NCBI GenBank assembly: GCA_000431335.1 | Contig: FR888054.1 | Location: 124,001-188,000, forward strand | Length of the DNA: 64,000 nt | Direction of reading: 5' to 3' | Source of the DNA: Clostridium sp. CAG:343 | GTDB lineage: Bacteria > Bacillota > Clostridia > TANB77 > CAG-508 | Shown here: positions 35,360 to 43,927 of the stretch, piece after piece | Position numbering within the stretch: position 1 is the first letter of the stretch | How the letters are laid out: the number at the start of each line of letters is the position of its first letter | Translations under genes and position numbers: made by a program | The notes under the pieces: generated by a model | Told to the model about the DNA's origin: nothing | The model's database searches: none | What the model saw: the letters and a program-made list of their open reading frames with translations, nothing else

Positions 35360-35725
35360 ATGAATAAAAACAAAATTTTTTTAAAAATGGCAATAGGTTT
35401 TATAGCTGGAATAATAAGCGGACTATTTTCTACTGGAGGAGGAATGATATTAGTTCCAGCATTTATATATTTATTAAAAATCAAAGATATAAAAGCAAGA
35501 GGAACATCAATATTTTGTATTTTACCTATGGTATTAACAAGTAGTTTTTTCTATTATAAAGGAAACTATATTAATTGGAAAATAGCATTTTTGTGTGCTC
35601 TAGGAGGTGCAATAGGGGGATATATAGGAGCAAGATTATTAAAAAAATTGCCAGAAAAGATATTAAAAAGTGCTTTTGCTATATTTTTAATATATGTAGC
35701 AGTTAGAATGTTAACAGCAAATTAA
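35360..35725 (+). CDS. TauE/SafE-family permease, N-terminal-type half
   Basis: 121 residues, four membrane helices. Motif GIISGLFSTGGGMILVPAF is the repeat signature of TauE/SafE (TSUP) anion exporters, and GGAIGGYIGARLLKKLPEKI is the second conserved turn. Full proteins have about 250 residues with two such repeats; here each repeat is a separate gene. The ATG has no clear ribosome site. Presumably pairs with the next gene product. Substrate (sulfite, sulfonate or other anion) unknown. Confidence 0.75.
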   Translation: MNKNKIFLKMAIGFIAGIISGLFSTGGGMILVPAFIYLLKIKDIKARGTSIFCILPMVLTSSFFYYKGNYINWKIAFLCALGGAIGGYIGARLLKKLPEKILKSAFAIFLIYVAVRMLTAN

Positions 35726-35774
35726 ACAATTGCAAAAATAAAAATCGGAAACATTCCAAATCGGAGGTAGAAAT

Positions 35775-36158
35775 ATGATAGAAATTCTTATTGGAATGAT
35801 ATCTGGAATTGTAAGTGGAACGGGTATGGGAGGAGGAACAATTTTAATATTTCTTCTTACTTTTATGATGGGAATAGAGCAACATGTGGCTCAAGCGACA
35901 AACTTAATATTCTTTATTCCAACTTCAATTGTTGCAATAATTATAAATATAAAAAATAAAAATATTGATTTAAAATTAGCAATAATAATATCTATATTTG
36001 GTATTTTAGGAGCTATTATAGGCTCTAATATATCAGTATATACAGATGTTAAAATATTAAAAAAATGTTTTGGAGTTTTTTTAATAATAGTTGCGATTAA
36101 TGAAATATATTCCATAATAAGATTGTATAAAAAAGATAAAAAAACAAATAATAAATAA
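35775..36158 (+). CDS. TauE/SafE-family permease, second half
   Basis: 127 residues, four membrane helices: GMISGIVSGTGMGGGTILIF with the Gly-rich motif, FMMGIEQHVAQATNLIFFIP, and GAIIGSNISVYTDVKILKK. A paralogue of the preceding gene, 49 bases after it with GGAGG upstream. The pair would give a heterodimer equal to one full transporter. The Lys/Asn-rich tail is cytosolic. Confidence 0.75.
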   Translation: MIEILIGMISGIVSGTGMGGGTILIFLLTFMMGIEQHVAQATNLIFFIPTSIVAIIINIKNKNIDLKLAIIISIFGILGAIIGSNISVYTDVKILKKCFGVFLIIVAINEIYSIIRLYKKDKKTNNK

Positions 36159-36175
36159 AAAGAGGAGGGATTTTC

Positions 36176-36316
36176 ATGAAATTTGTAAAAGGAGTTGTAA
36201 TTGGAGGTTTAATAACTACTGGTTTTGTTATGATGTATGCAGAAACAGGAAAAATGAACAAAAAAATGATTATGAAAAAAGGTAAACAATTAGCAAAAAA
36301 GATGGGAATTATGTAA
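36176..36316 (+). CDS. Small membrane-associated protein (46 residues)
   Basis: ATG 36176 with GAGGAGGG upstream, TAA at 36316. The product starts MKFVKGVVIGGLITTGFVMM with one short hydrophobic helix containing GG, then a basic tail (MNKKMIMKKGKQLAKKMG). Resembles the short YtxH-like proteins of Clostridia in plan. It follows the permease halves by 17 bases and is closed by a terminator, so it is in the same operon. Function unknown. Confidence 0.65.
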   Translation: MKFVKGVVIGGLITTGFVMMYAETGKMNKKMIMKKGKQLAKKMGIM

Positions 36317-36325
36317 TAAGGTAAA

Positions 36326-36370
36326 AGATGCTTATAGGAGATAAAACTCAAAATAAGCATCTATTTTTTA
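36326..36370 (+). terminator. Terminator after the small protein gene
   Basis: AGATGCTTA pairs with TAAGCATCT around a 19-base loop and is followed by ATTTTTTA. Confidence 0.75.
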
Positions 36371-36403
36371 TCAAGCTAAAATTAACAGATATTTATAGTT
36401 TTA

Positions 36404-36883
36404 TTAGAAATTCATATCTTTAAAATCTTCTTCTTTTAAAAAGTCATCTTTTTTATCACATTTTTTACATGGTTCATGTTTTTCATTAATAAAACAATCA
36501 CATTTATCGCATTTATCACCTTTTAGACATTTGCCTTCATGATGACATTTTGCACATATTTTTATTTTTTTTGTATCATTAACCCAGATTTGTAAAGCAT
36601 ATTCTTTTCCAGGGCATAAAGGACCAAATACAAATTCTCCTTCTTTATCAGTGAAAGTATGACCTATAGGTCTTCTTTCTTCTTTGCCATGTTCGCATAC
36701 TACTTCAACTAATTTTACAACAGCATTATCTACAGGCTCTTTAAAACAATTTTTTACAACACCATATATAACATCACGGTTATCTTCTGGTAAAGTAATA
36801 TCTAAATCAAATTGTTTGCCTCCTGAAATAACACCATCAACATCTAAAACTGGGCAATAAGGTTTTTTCCCTTCCATATCCAT
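36404..36883 (-). CDS. Carboxypeptidase-regulatory-like domain protein with Cys-rich tail
   Basis: About 160 residues from ATG 36883 (AAGGA nine bases before). Residues 35-100 form an Ig-like carboxypeptidase-regulatory or CNA-B type domain: IYGVVKNCFKEPVDNAVVKL, HTFTDKEGEFVFGPLCPGKE. The tail is rich in C-x-x-C: KICAKCHHEGKCLKGDKCDK and CKKCDKK, which suggests metal binding. No signal peptide. Similar small proteins are found on Clostridia spores; that role is only a suggestion. Confidence 0.6.
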   Translation of the reverse strand: MDMEGKKPYCPVLDVDGVISGGKQFDLDITLPEDNRDVIYGVVKNCFKEPVDNAVVKLVEVVCEHGKEERRPIGHTFTDKEGEFVFGPLCPGKEYALQIWVNDTKKIKICAKCHHEGKCLKGDKCDKCDCFINEKHEPCKKCDKKDDFLKEEDFKDMNF

Positions 36884-37106
36884 ATTTCTCATTCCTTTCT
36901 TATAAACAACTTAAATGTTGTTTGTATATAATATGAAGAAAAAAGACGAAAGTTGAATTATTTTGTATGATATTTTATGTGAAATAGATAGTAGGGATAA
37001 ACGACTAAAGGTACATATTGAAAAAAGAGATAATATAAAATAAAATATGAATGTTTTTCCTATAACAAGCATAAAATTAAAGTAGCTTTAAATAGGAGGT
37101 TTTTTT

Positions 37107-37883
37107 ATGTTTTTCGTATTTAATAAACAAAAAATATATACATATGCAGTATCTTTAGTAACAGTAATAGTATTATTCTTTGTAGCAAGTAACTTTGGTC
37201 AAGAAAATCAGAAGACAGTAGAGACATCTGCTGAGAACCAAAAACTACTACCAATTTATAATGTACAAACAGAAGAAAATAAAGTTGCTTTTACAATGAA
37301 TTGTGCATGGAATGCAGATGATATAGATAGCATATTAGAAACATTACAAAAAAACAATATAAAGATAACATTTTTTATGGTAGGAGATTGGATTGAAAAG
37401 TTCCCAGAAGCAGTAAAAAAGATAAAAGATGCGGGACATGAAATAGCAAGCCATAGTGATACACACCCACATGTAAATAATTTAACATATGAAGAAAATA
37501 TTAATGAAATAGAAAAAAGTAACGATAAAATTGAAAAAATAACAGGAAATAGAACAAAAATATACAGGGCGCCATATGGAGAATATAATAACACAGTAAT
37601 AAAAGCAACAAGAGATAAAGGATATTTCTGTATTCAATGGAATCTAGATACTTTAGATTATACAGGAATTACAGGAGACGAAATGTGGAATAGGTTAAAA
37701 GAAAAGATAAAAGCTGGTGATATTATACTTAGCCATAATGGAACTAAGCATACAGCAGACAGTTTAGATATGATAATAAAAAATATAAAAGCAAAAGGCC
37801 TTGAAGTTGTTAGAATATCAGATTTAATATATCAAGAAAATTATACAATTAATAATAATGGAACACAAATAAAAAGTAAGTAA
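37107..37883 (+). CDS. Polysaccharide deacetylase, PdaB-like
   Basis: 258 residues. N-terminal membrane anchor (YAVSLVTVIVLFFVASNFG), then a NodB domain: VAFTMNCAWNADDIDSILET (motif 1, with the PdaB-type W-x-x-D-D in place of TFDDG), FFMVGDWIEKFPEAVK, metal His residues in EIASHSDTHPHVN, YRAPYGEYNN and DIILSHNG. Family knowledge: PdaB-type enzymes act on cortex peptidoglycan in the spore. AGGAGG precedes the ATG. It is outside the sporulation cluster and appears to be a single gene. Confidence 0.82.
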   Translation: MFFVFNKQKIYTYAVSLVTVIVLFFVASNFGQENQKTVETSAENQKLLPIYNVQTEENKVAFTMNCAWNADDIDSILETLQKNNIKITFFMVGDWIEKFPEAVKKIKDAGHEIASHSDTHPHVNNLTYEENINEIEKSNDKIEKITGNRTKIYRAPYGEYNNTVIKATRDKGYFCIQWNLDTLDYTGITGDEMWNRLKEKIKAGDIILSHNGTKHTADSLDMIIKNIKAKGLEVVRISDLIYQENYTINNNGTQIKSK

Positions 37884-37941
37884 TGTATAAAATTGGAAAT
37901 GTAGGGCATAATAAAAATAAAAAAATGTAAGGGGATAAAAA

Positions 37942-38475
37942 ATGACTTTTATTGGAATGATTTCAGATCATAAAAGTTTTGACAAGGTAAAGGAAGAATT
38001 GAAAGAACCACAATTAGAGTTAATTAATATTAATAAAAAAAGTATAGGAAATATAAAAAATATAAAATTTGAAATTATTATAATAAATTCAAATCTGGAA
38101 AATTTTACGAATGAAATTAATATAATTGAAAAATTATGTTCAAAATCAAAATATGTAATTATTAATACAGACATAAATTTACAATTTGAAATTTTAAATC
38201 AAGATAAAACTAATATTATAACTTATGGATTAAACCAAAAAGCAGATGTAACAGTATCTAGTATAACAGATACTAATATACTAATATATTTACAAAAAAA
38301 CATATTAAATAGAAAAAATCAAATAATAGAAATAGGAGAAAAAAGAATAAAAATAAGTGAAAATGAGAGAGTAATGGTTTATGAAATTTTGATAATATAT
38401 ATAATATATTTAATTAATGATAATTCCATAATTAACAAAACACAGGAAAAATCTAACTTTTTTGAACAAAATTAA
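37942..38475 (+). CDS. Hypothetical protein (177 residues)
   Basis: ATG 37942 with AGGGGAT. Starts MTFIGMISDHKSFDKVKEEL and contains alternating strands and helices (FEIIIINSNLENFTNEINII, YVIINTDINLQFEILNQDKT) like a Rossmann-type fold, with no signal peptide and no motif I recognise. VTVSSITDTNILIYLQKNIL resembles ligand-domain sequences of Mur-like or UDP-binding proteins, but I would not name it. Very rich in Ile and Asn. Confidence 0.5.
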   Translation: MTFIGMISDHKSFDKVKEELKEPQLELININKKSIGNIKNIKFEIIIINSNLENFTNEINIIEKLCSKSKYVIINTDINLQFEILNQDKTNIITYGLNQKADVTVSSITDTNILIYLQKNILNRKNQIIEIGEKRIKISENERVMVYEILIIYIIYLINDNSIINKTQEKSNFFEQN

Positions 38476-38484
38476 CTTTTTATG

Positions 38485-38513
38485 TAGACAAAACCAAAAA
38501 AATGGTGTATAAT
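38485..38513 (+). promoter_or_regulatory. Sigma-A promoter of the SSB-like gene
   Basis: TAGACA (38485-38490), 17-base spacer, TATAAT (38508-38513). The start codon is 135 bases further, leaving a long untranslated leader. Confidence 0.65.
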
Positions 38514-38647
38514 AGTAACTGTAGTTAATCGTACACAAAGAAAAATATACAATTAAGTTATTTGAAAAATAAAGGCAAATAACTTATGCAAAATTATAAA
38601 ATGATTTTGTAAACCGAGGATAAATAAAAAAATAGGGAGGAAAAAAA

Positions 38648-39355
38648 TTGGATACAAATTATTTAGAAAACAACTATTTAACATTAGTTGGTAAAGTTAC
38701 AGGAGAAAAGAAATTTAGTCATGAAATTTATGGAGAAAGCTTTTATATATTTAACTTAATGATACCTCGTTTAAGTGGAAATAGTGATATTATACCTATT
38801 ACTGTTTCAGAAAGATTGATTAAAGAAGATACATTACAAGAAGGAAACAAACTATTAGTAAAAGGTCAATTTAGATCTTATAATAGCTACGAAAATGAAA
38901 GAAACAGATTAATACTAACTGTTTTTGCAAAAGACATTACAGAACTAGAAGACGATAATGAAGAAGAAATAGAAGAAAATGAAATGGTAAAAAAAGACAT
39001 GATAACAAATGAAGTTGTATTAATAGGATATATTTGTAAAAAACCTATTTATAGACAAACACCATTTGGAAGAGAAATATCAGATATTTTACTTGCTGTA
39101 AACAGAGCTTATAATAAGTCAGATTATATTCCATGTATAGCATGGGGAAGAAATGCAAGATTTTGTCAAAACTTAGAAGTAGGTAGTCAAGTAAAAGTTG
39201 TTGGTAGAGTCCAATCAAGAACTTATGAGAAAAAGCATGAAGATGGTACAGTAGAAACTAGAGTTGCTTATGAAGTTTCAATTGGAAGTTTAGAAGTTAT
39301 TGAAGAAAAAAATAATGAAAATGAAGTAGAAAAAGAAAATCAAGAAGCTGTGTAA
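38648..39355 (+). CDS. Tandem single-stranded-DNA-binding (SSB/OB-fold) protein
   Basis: 235 residues from TTG 38648 (AGGGAGG upstream). Two OB folds: residues 12-105 (LTLVGKVTGEKKFSHEIYGE, LLVKGQFRSYNSYENERNRL) and 120-220 (VVLIGYICKKPIYRQTPFGR, IPCIAWGRNARFCQNL, VKVVGRVQSRTYEKKHEDGT). The second is closest to SSB and PriB-like proteins. The tail is acidic and ends QEAV, not the DIPF tip of normal SSB, so partner binding may differ. Such paired OB proteins occur in Clostridia beside the main ssb. Confidence 0.75.
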   Translation: MDTNYLENNYLTLVGKVTGEKKFSHEIYGESFYIFNLMIPRLSGNSDIIPITVSERLIKEDTLQEGNKLLVKGQFRSYNSYENERNRLILTVFAKDITELEDDNEEEIEENEMVKKDMITNEVVLIGYICKKPIYRQTPFGREISDILLAVNRAYNKSDYIPCIAWGRNARFCQNLEVGSQVKVVGRVQSRTYEKKHEDGTVETRVAYEVSIGSLEVIEEKNNENEVEKENQEAV

Positions 39356-39421
39356 AAATATAAAATAGATTATATTACTATAATAAGTTTAATAATTAAA
39401 ATTATAACAATAAATTTTATA

Positions 39422-39461
39422 AAAAGGTTTCAAAAGTCTAGTCTTTTGAAACTTTTTTTGT
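39422..39461 (+). terminator. Terminator after the SSB-like gene
   Basis: AAGGTTTCAAAAG and CTTTTGAAACT(T) pair with a 6-base loop, followed by seven T. Confidence 0.85.
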
Positions 39462-39500
39462 TATAATTTTAACAACAAAATTAATAAGAAGAGGTATATA

Positions 39501-41183
39501 ATGAGTACAGTAAAAAATAAGGAAGTTTCTAAGACTAAAAAGATAAATTCAATTATCAAATTTAATATAATGGCAATTATATTAATAGCAATTTTTTGCA
39601 TAGCATTAACACCAGTCACTTTGCAAAATGATACTTTTTATACAATAAAAATAGGAGAACATATAGTAAAAGATGGAATTGACATGCAAGATCCATTTTC
39701 ATGGCATGAAAATTTAGCATACACATATCCACATTGGGCATATGATGTAATAACTTATTTTATTTATAATTCGTTTGGCATGACTGGAATATATGTTACA
39801 ACATGTATTTTATCAGCAATATTAGGCATTTCAATTTATCTAGTAAATACTAAATTAGCTAAAAATCAGATATTATCATTTTTAATAACAATAGGAGTTA
39901 TGTATTTAATAAGAGGATATATAGCAGCAAGAGCGCAATTAGTAACTTTTATATTATTTATTTTAACTATATTTTTTATTGAGAAGTTTTTAGAAAGCAA
40001 AAAGAAAAGATATGCAATAGGATTAATTATAATTCCAATATTAATTGCTAACTTACACTTAGCAGTATTTCCATTTTATTTTGTATTATATTTGCCATAT
40101 ATAGCACAATACATTATTGCATGTTTTGCAGAAACTATTATATATAGAAAAACAAGTGTTAGACAACTAAAGAATAAAATAAAAAAATTATCTAAAATGG
40201 AAAATCAAGAAGAAAAATTATCAGAGGCAAAGAAAGAATTAAAAGAGTTAGAAGAAAAAATAGATAAAATAAAAATAAAAAGAAGTAAAGAATTACAAAA
40301 TCCTTATAAAATAAAATTAAATAGAAATGACAATGTTAAATGGCTAATTTTAATTATGATAATTTGTTTATTTACAGGACTATTAACACCATTAGGAACA
40401 ACACCATATACGTATTTAGTAAAAACAATGCAAGGAAATACAACTCAAAATATAAATGAACATTTACCAATGACAATTACAAATGAAACAGAAGTAATTT
40501 GTACTTTAATATTATTTTTAGCAATGTTAATATTTACAAAGGTAAAAATAAGATTAAGTGACTTATTTATGCTAGGGGGATTGTGCTATTTAATGTTAGC
40601 ATCTAGAAGGCAAATAACAATGTTTGCTTTAGTGTGTTCACTTATATTTAATAGGTTAATAATGGATTTAATAAGTCAATATACAAAAATAAAATTAGAA
40701 GATATTATGAAAAAAATTACAAGTGCAATTGGAATTATTAGTATATCAATTATAATGTTAGGATTTAGTTATTACATGGCAAAAGATAAAATTAATGATT
40801 CTTATATTGATGAATCAACTTATCCTGTACAGGCATGTGATTATATATTAAATAATATAGACTTAGGACAAGCTAGATTTTATAATGAATATAATTATGG
40901 ATCTTATATGTTATATAGAGGAATTCCAGTATTTATAGATTCAAGAGCAGATTTATATGCACCAGAATTTAGTGGTAAACAAGATGATATATTTATGGAT
41001 TTTATAGAAACATCAAATATAAGTAAATTTTATGAAGATACTTTTGAAAAATACAAAATAACACATGTTATAACATATAAAAATTCTAAAATGAATATGA
41101 TTATAACTAAAACAAATGATAAGAAATATAAAGAATTATATAGTGATAAGTATTTTGTTGTATATGAAAGAATCACTGAATAA
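39501..41183 (+). CDS. Polytopic membrane protein, GT-C glycosyltransferase-like
   Basis: 560 residues with about ten membrane helices. The loop after the first helix has NDTFYTIKIGEHIVKDGIDM and QDPFSWHENLAYTYPHWAYD, the place and the acidic/aromatic character typical of GT-C enzymes (PMT/ArnT-like), where the catalytic Asp lies. A cytosolic coiled coil of about 70 residues is inserted (KELKELEEKIDKIKIKRSKE). C-terminal soluble part: FYNEYNYGSYMLYRGIPVFI. Donor and acceptor unknown. GAAGAGG precedes the ATG. Probably a single-gene unit. Confidence 0.55.
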   Translation: MSTVKNKEVSKTKKINSIIKFNIMAIILIAIFCIALTPVTLQNDTFYTIKIGEHIVKDGIDMQDPFSWHENLAYTYPHWAYDVITYFIYNSFGMTGIYVTTCILSAILGISIYLVNTKLAKNQILSFLITIGVMYLIRGYIAARAQLVTFILFILTIFFIEKFLESKKKRYAIGLIIIPILIANLHLAVFPFYFVLYLPYIAQYIIACFAETIIYRKTSVRQLKNKIKKLSKMENQEEKLSEAKKELKELEEKIDKIKIKRSKELQNPYKIKLNRNDNVKWLILIMIICLFTGLLTPLGTTPYTYLVKTMQGNTTQNINEHLPMTITNETEVICTLILFLAMLIFTKVKIRLSDLFMLGGLCYLMLASRRQITMFALVCSLIFNRLIMDLISQYTKIKLEDIMKKITSAIGIISISIIMLGFSYYMAKDKINDSYIDESTYPVQACDYILNNIDLGQARFYNEYNYGSYMLYRGIPVFIDSRADLYAPEFSGKQDDIFMDFIETSNISKFYEDTFEKYKITHVITYKNSKMNMIITKTNDKKYKELYSDKYFVVYERITE

Positions 41184-41271
41184 TAGAGCGTAAATATAGA
41201 AAATTGTTTTATCTTTAAATCATGTATTAATACAAAAAATATTTTTGTATAAAAAGATAGGAAGTAAATTA

Positions 41272-42198
41272 ATGGAAAAGATTATTGTAAAAAAAGAGGA
41301 AGAGAATAATAGGATAGATGCTTATTTATCAACTAAAATAGAAACTGCTTCAAGAGTTACAATTCAGAGATTAATAGAAGAAGGAAAAATTTTAGTAAAC
41401 AATAAAAAGACAAAAGCATCATATAAAATTCAAGAAAAAGATGAGGTTATAGTAGAAGAAGATAAACCAAAAGAAGTATCTATAAAAGCACAGAATATAC
41501 CAATTGAGATTCTTTATGAAGATAATGACATTATTGTAGTAAACAAGCCAAAAGGACTAGTTGTTCATCCTGCAAATGGAAATCCAGATGGAACATTAGT
41601 AAATGCAATAATGGCTATTTGTAAAGGAACTTTATCTGGAATTGGAGGAGAATTAAGACCAGGAATTGTACACAGATTAGACAAAGATACATCAGGAGTA
41701 CTTATAGTTGCAAAAAATGATATAGCTCATGTAAAAATGAGTGAACAAATAAAAAAGCACGAAGTAGAAAAAACATATATAGCATTAGTAAAAGGAATAG
41801 TTAAGGAAAATCAAGCAACAATAAACATGCCAATCGGAAGAAGCACAAAAGATAGAAAAAAAATGGCAGTAAATAAAAAAGGAAAAGAAGCAATTACACA
41901 TTTTAAAGTAATAGAAAGATTTCCAAAATATAATTGTACATTACTAGAAATAAAAATAGAAACAGGAAGAACACATCAAATAAGAGTACATTTATCTGAA
42001 ATAGGATATCCTGTTATAGGAGACGAAGTATATTCTAATGGAAAAAATCAGTGGAACATAAAAGGGCAATGCTTACATGCTAAAAGTTTAAAATTTAAAC
42101 ATCCAGTTACAAAAAAAGAGATGTTTATAGAAGCTGAACTACCAAAGTATTTTAAAGATATTATAGAACAAATGAGACAAAGGGGGACAGGTCTTTAG
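41272..42198 (+). CDS. rluD: 23S rRNA pseudouridine synthase RluD-like
   Basis: 308 residues from ATG 41272, with AGGAAG upstream. S4-like RNA-binding domain at the N-terminus (NRIDAYLSTKIETASRVTIQ, KTKASYKIQEKDEVIV), catalytic HRLDKDTSGVLIVAK with the Asp, and GRTHQIRVHLSEIGYPVIGD. Full length for RluD/YlyB. The last eight codons lie within a long inverted repeat that supplies the stop codon, so the C-terminus has been altered by the repeat. Makes pseudouridines in 23S rRNA. Followed by rluB. Confidence 0.9.
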   Translation: MEKIIVKKEEENNRIDAYLSTKIETASRVTIQRLIEEGKILVNNKKTKASYKIQEKDEVIVEEDKPKEVSIKAQNIPIEILYEDNDIIVVNKPKGLVVHPANGNPDGTLVNAIMAICKGTLSGIGGELRPGIVHRLDKDTSGVLIVAKNDIAHVKMSEQIKKHEVEKTYIALVKGIVKENQATINMPIGRSTKDRKKMAVNKKGKEAITHFKVIERFPKYNCTLLEIKIETGRTHQIRVHLSEIGYPVIGDEVYSNGKNQWNIKGQCLHAKSLKFKHPVTKKEMFIEAELPKYFKDIIEQMRQRGTGL

Positions 42199-42278
42199 TG
42201 TCTCATTAAAAGTAGATAGAGTTAAAATAAAAAAATAATAAAGAAATGAGACACTAAAGACCTGTCCCCTCTGTCTCA
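42173..42278. repeat. Inverted-repeat element at the end of rluD
   Basis: TGAGACAAAGGGGGACAGGT, CTTTAGTGTCTCATT on the left is repeated in reverse complement on the right (AATGAGACACTAAAGACC, TGTCCCCTCTGTCTCA) with one indel, making stems of about 33 bp and a 37-base loop. The left arm codes for the end of rluD, the right arm ends just before the rluB ribosome site. The GGGGACAGGTC core recalls small palindromic repeats known in Clostridia; no protein coding. Confidence 0.85.
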
Positions 42279-42288
42279 AGGAGGAAAT

Positions 42289-43021
42289 ATGGAACAAATA
42301 AGGTTACAAAAATATCTTGCAGATGCTGGAATTGCGTCTAGAAGAAAAGCAGAGGAGTTAATTAAACAGGGAAAGGTATATGTTAATGGAAAAATAGTAA
42401 ATGAGTTAGGAACAAAAGTAACACCTAATGTAGATGAAATAAGATATGAGGGAAAGAAAGTAGAAATAGAAGAAAAGTATATTTATATTTTGTTAAATAA
42501 ACCTATAGGATATGTAACAACAGTAAAAGATCAATTTAATAGAGATTCAGTTATGGATTTAGTAAAAATAAGAAAAAGACTAGTACCTGTTGGAAGATTA
42601 GATATGTATACATCAGGAGCTTTAATTCTTACAAATGATGGTGAATTTGTTTATAAAGTAACACATCCAAAACATGAGATAGAAAAGACATATACAGTAA
42701 CAATAAAAGGAATTATAAAAAAAGAAGAAGTTAAAAATTTGGAAATAGGAGTAGATATAGGAGAATATATAACAAAACCTGCCAAAGTAAAGATTTTAAA
42801 AACTGATGAAGAAAAAAATATTTCAAGACTAGAAATTACAATTCATGAAGGAAAAAATAGACAAGTTAGGAAAATGTGTGAAGCAATTGGTCATAGTGTT
42901 TTAGCCTTACACAGAAGTAAGATTGCTGGAATAGGAGTAAAAGATATACCACTTCGGAAAATGGAGATATTTAAATAATAAAGAAGTAAGAAAAATTTTA
43001 AATGAAAATATTGAAAAATAA
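42289..43021 (+). CDS. rluB: 23S rRNA pseudouridine synthase RluB, +1 frameshift at CGG
   Basis: 243 residues after skipping one base. S4 domain at the start (IRLQKYLADAGIASRRKAEE), catalytic GRLDMYTSGALILTNDGE, and the RQVRKMCEAIGH segment. The zero frame reads IPL then CGG AAA ATG and stops at 42978. Skipping C42955 gives DIPLGKWRYLNNKEVRKILN, the usual RluB/RsuA end with the LGKWRYL motif, to TAA at 43021. AAGGAGG precedes the ATG. Modifies 23S rRNA near the peptidyl-transferase centre in known homologues. Confidence 0.92.
42955..42957 (+). other. CGG +1 frameshift site (rluB)
   Basis: CCA CTT C GGA AAA TGG: the +1 frame reads Pro-Leu-Gly-Lys-Trp, the conserved RluB C-terminal motif. Zero-frame stop seven codons after CGG. 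Confidence 0.82.
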
Positions 43022-43075
43022 GATTAGACGGGATATAATAAACCAAAAACATAAGATAAAAGGAGAAAATAACGA

Positions 43076-43879
43076 ATGAATACAATGAGAATTATGCCAG
43101 AAGGATGGAATAATGAAGTCACAAAATTAAATCAAACAAATGTGAAACAGTATATAAAAAACAATGAAACAGTACAAGGACTTGTGAAAAAATGTGATGA
43201 TAATTATAATTTATATGTAAGTTTTGAAAATGGATTAAATGGAATTATACCAAGGAAAGATGTAGAAGGGATTAACTTACAAGAAAATGGACTACCAAAA
43301 GAAAATTTATGTACAGGTAAAGTAAATAAATTTGTACAATTTAAAGTGAGAGATATAGACCCAGAAATGCAACTAATTTTATCAAGAAGAGAGGTTCAAG
43401 AAGAAGCATTGGATTGGGTAAAAAATGATTTAAAAATAGGCGAAAAAGTAACAGGAATAGTAAAAAATATAAAACCATATGGAGCTTTTGTAGAAATTGG
43501 TGGTGGAGTTGTAGGATTAGTTCATATAGAAGATTTATCAGTTGCTAGAATTAAAACACCATATGAAAGAGTAAGAATTGGACAAAAAATAGAAGTTGTG
43601 GTAAAATCTATAGATAGAGAGCAAGGAAAAGTAATTTTATCTTATAAAGAGACATTAGGTTCATGGGAAGAAAATGTAGAAAAATTTACTACAGGAATAA
43701 AAGTAAAAGGAAAAGTAAGAGAAACAGAAAAACACAAAAATGGAATTTTTATTGAACTTACTCCAAACTTAGTAGGAATGGCAGAATATGAAGAGGGACT
43801 TCAATATGGACAAGATGTAGAAGTATATATAAAGAAAATTGATGCAGATAAGAAAAAAGTAAAGTTATTAATTGTTTAA
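43076..43879 (+). CDS. Triple S1-domain RNA-binding protein
   Basis: 267 residues. Three S1-type OB domains: residues 33-108 (VQGLVKKCDDNYNLYVSFEN, GIIPRKDVEG), 122-195 (VTGIVKNIKPYGAFVEIGGG, GLVHIEDLSV, KVILSYKE) and 207-267 (VKGKVRETEKHKNGIFIELT). The middle repeat is the most canonical. Resembles the short RpsA-like proteins of Firmicutes, too short for a ribosomal S1. AAAGGAG precedes the ATG. It lies 54 bases after rluB, likely co-transcribed. Confidence 0.85.
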   Translation: MNTMRIMPEGWNNEVTKLNQTNVKQYIKNNETVQGLVKKCDDNYNLYVSFENGLNGIIPRKDVEGINLQENGLPKENLCTGKVNKFVQFKVRDIDPEMQLILSRREVQEEALDWVKNDLKIGEKVTGIVKNIKPYGAFVEIGGGVVGLVHIEDLSVARIKTPYERVRIGQKIEVVVKSIDREQGKVILSYKETLGSWEENVEKFTTGIKVKGKVRETEKHKNGIFIELTPNLVGMAEYEEGLQYGQDVEVYIKKIDADKKKVKLLIV

Positions 43880-43927
43880 ACTAGTATTAAAAAATAATTT
43901 ATATAAATTAAAAGAGGAGGAATTGAA

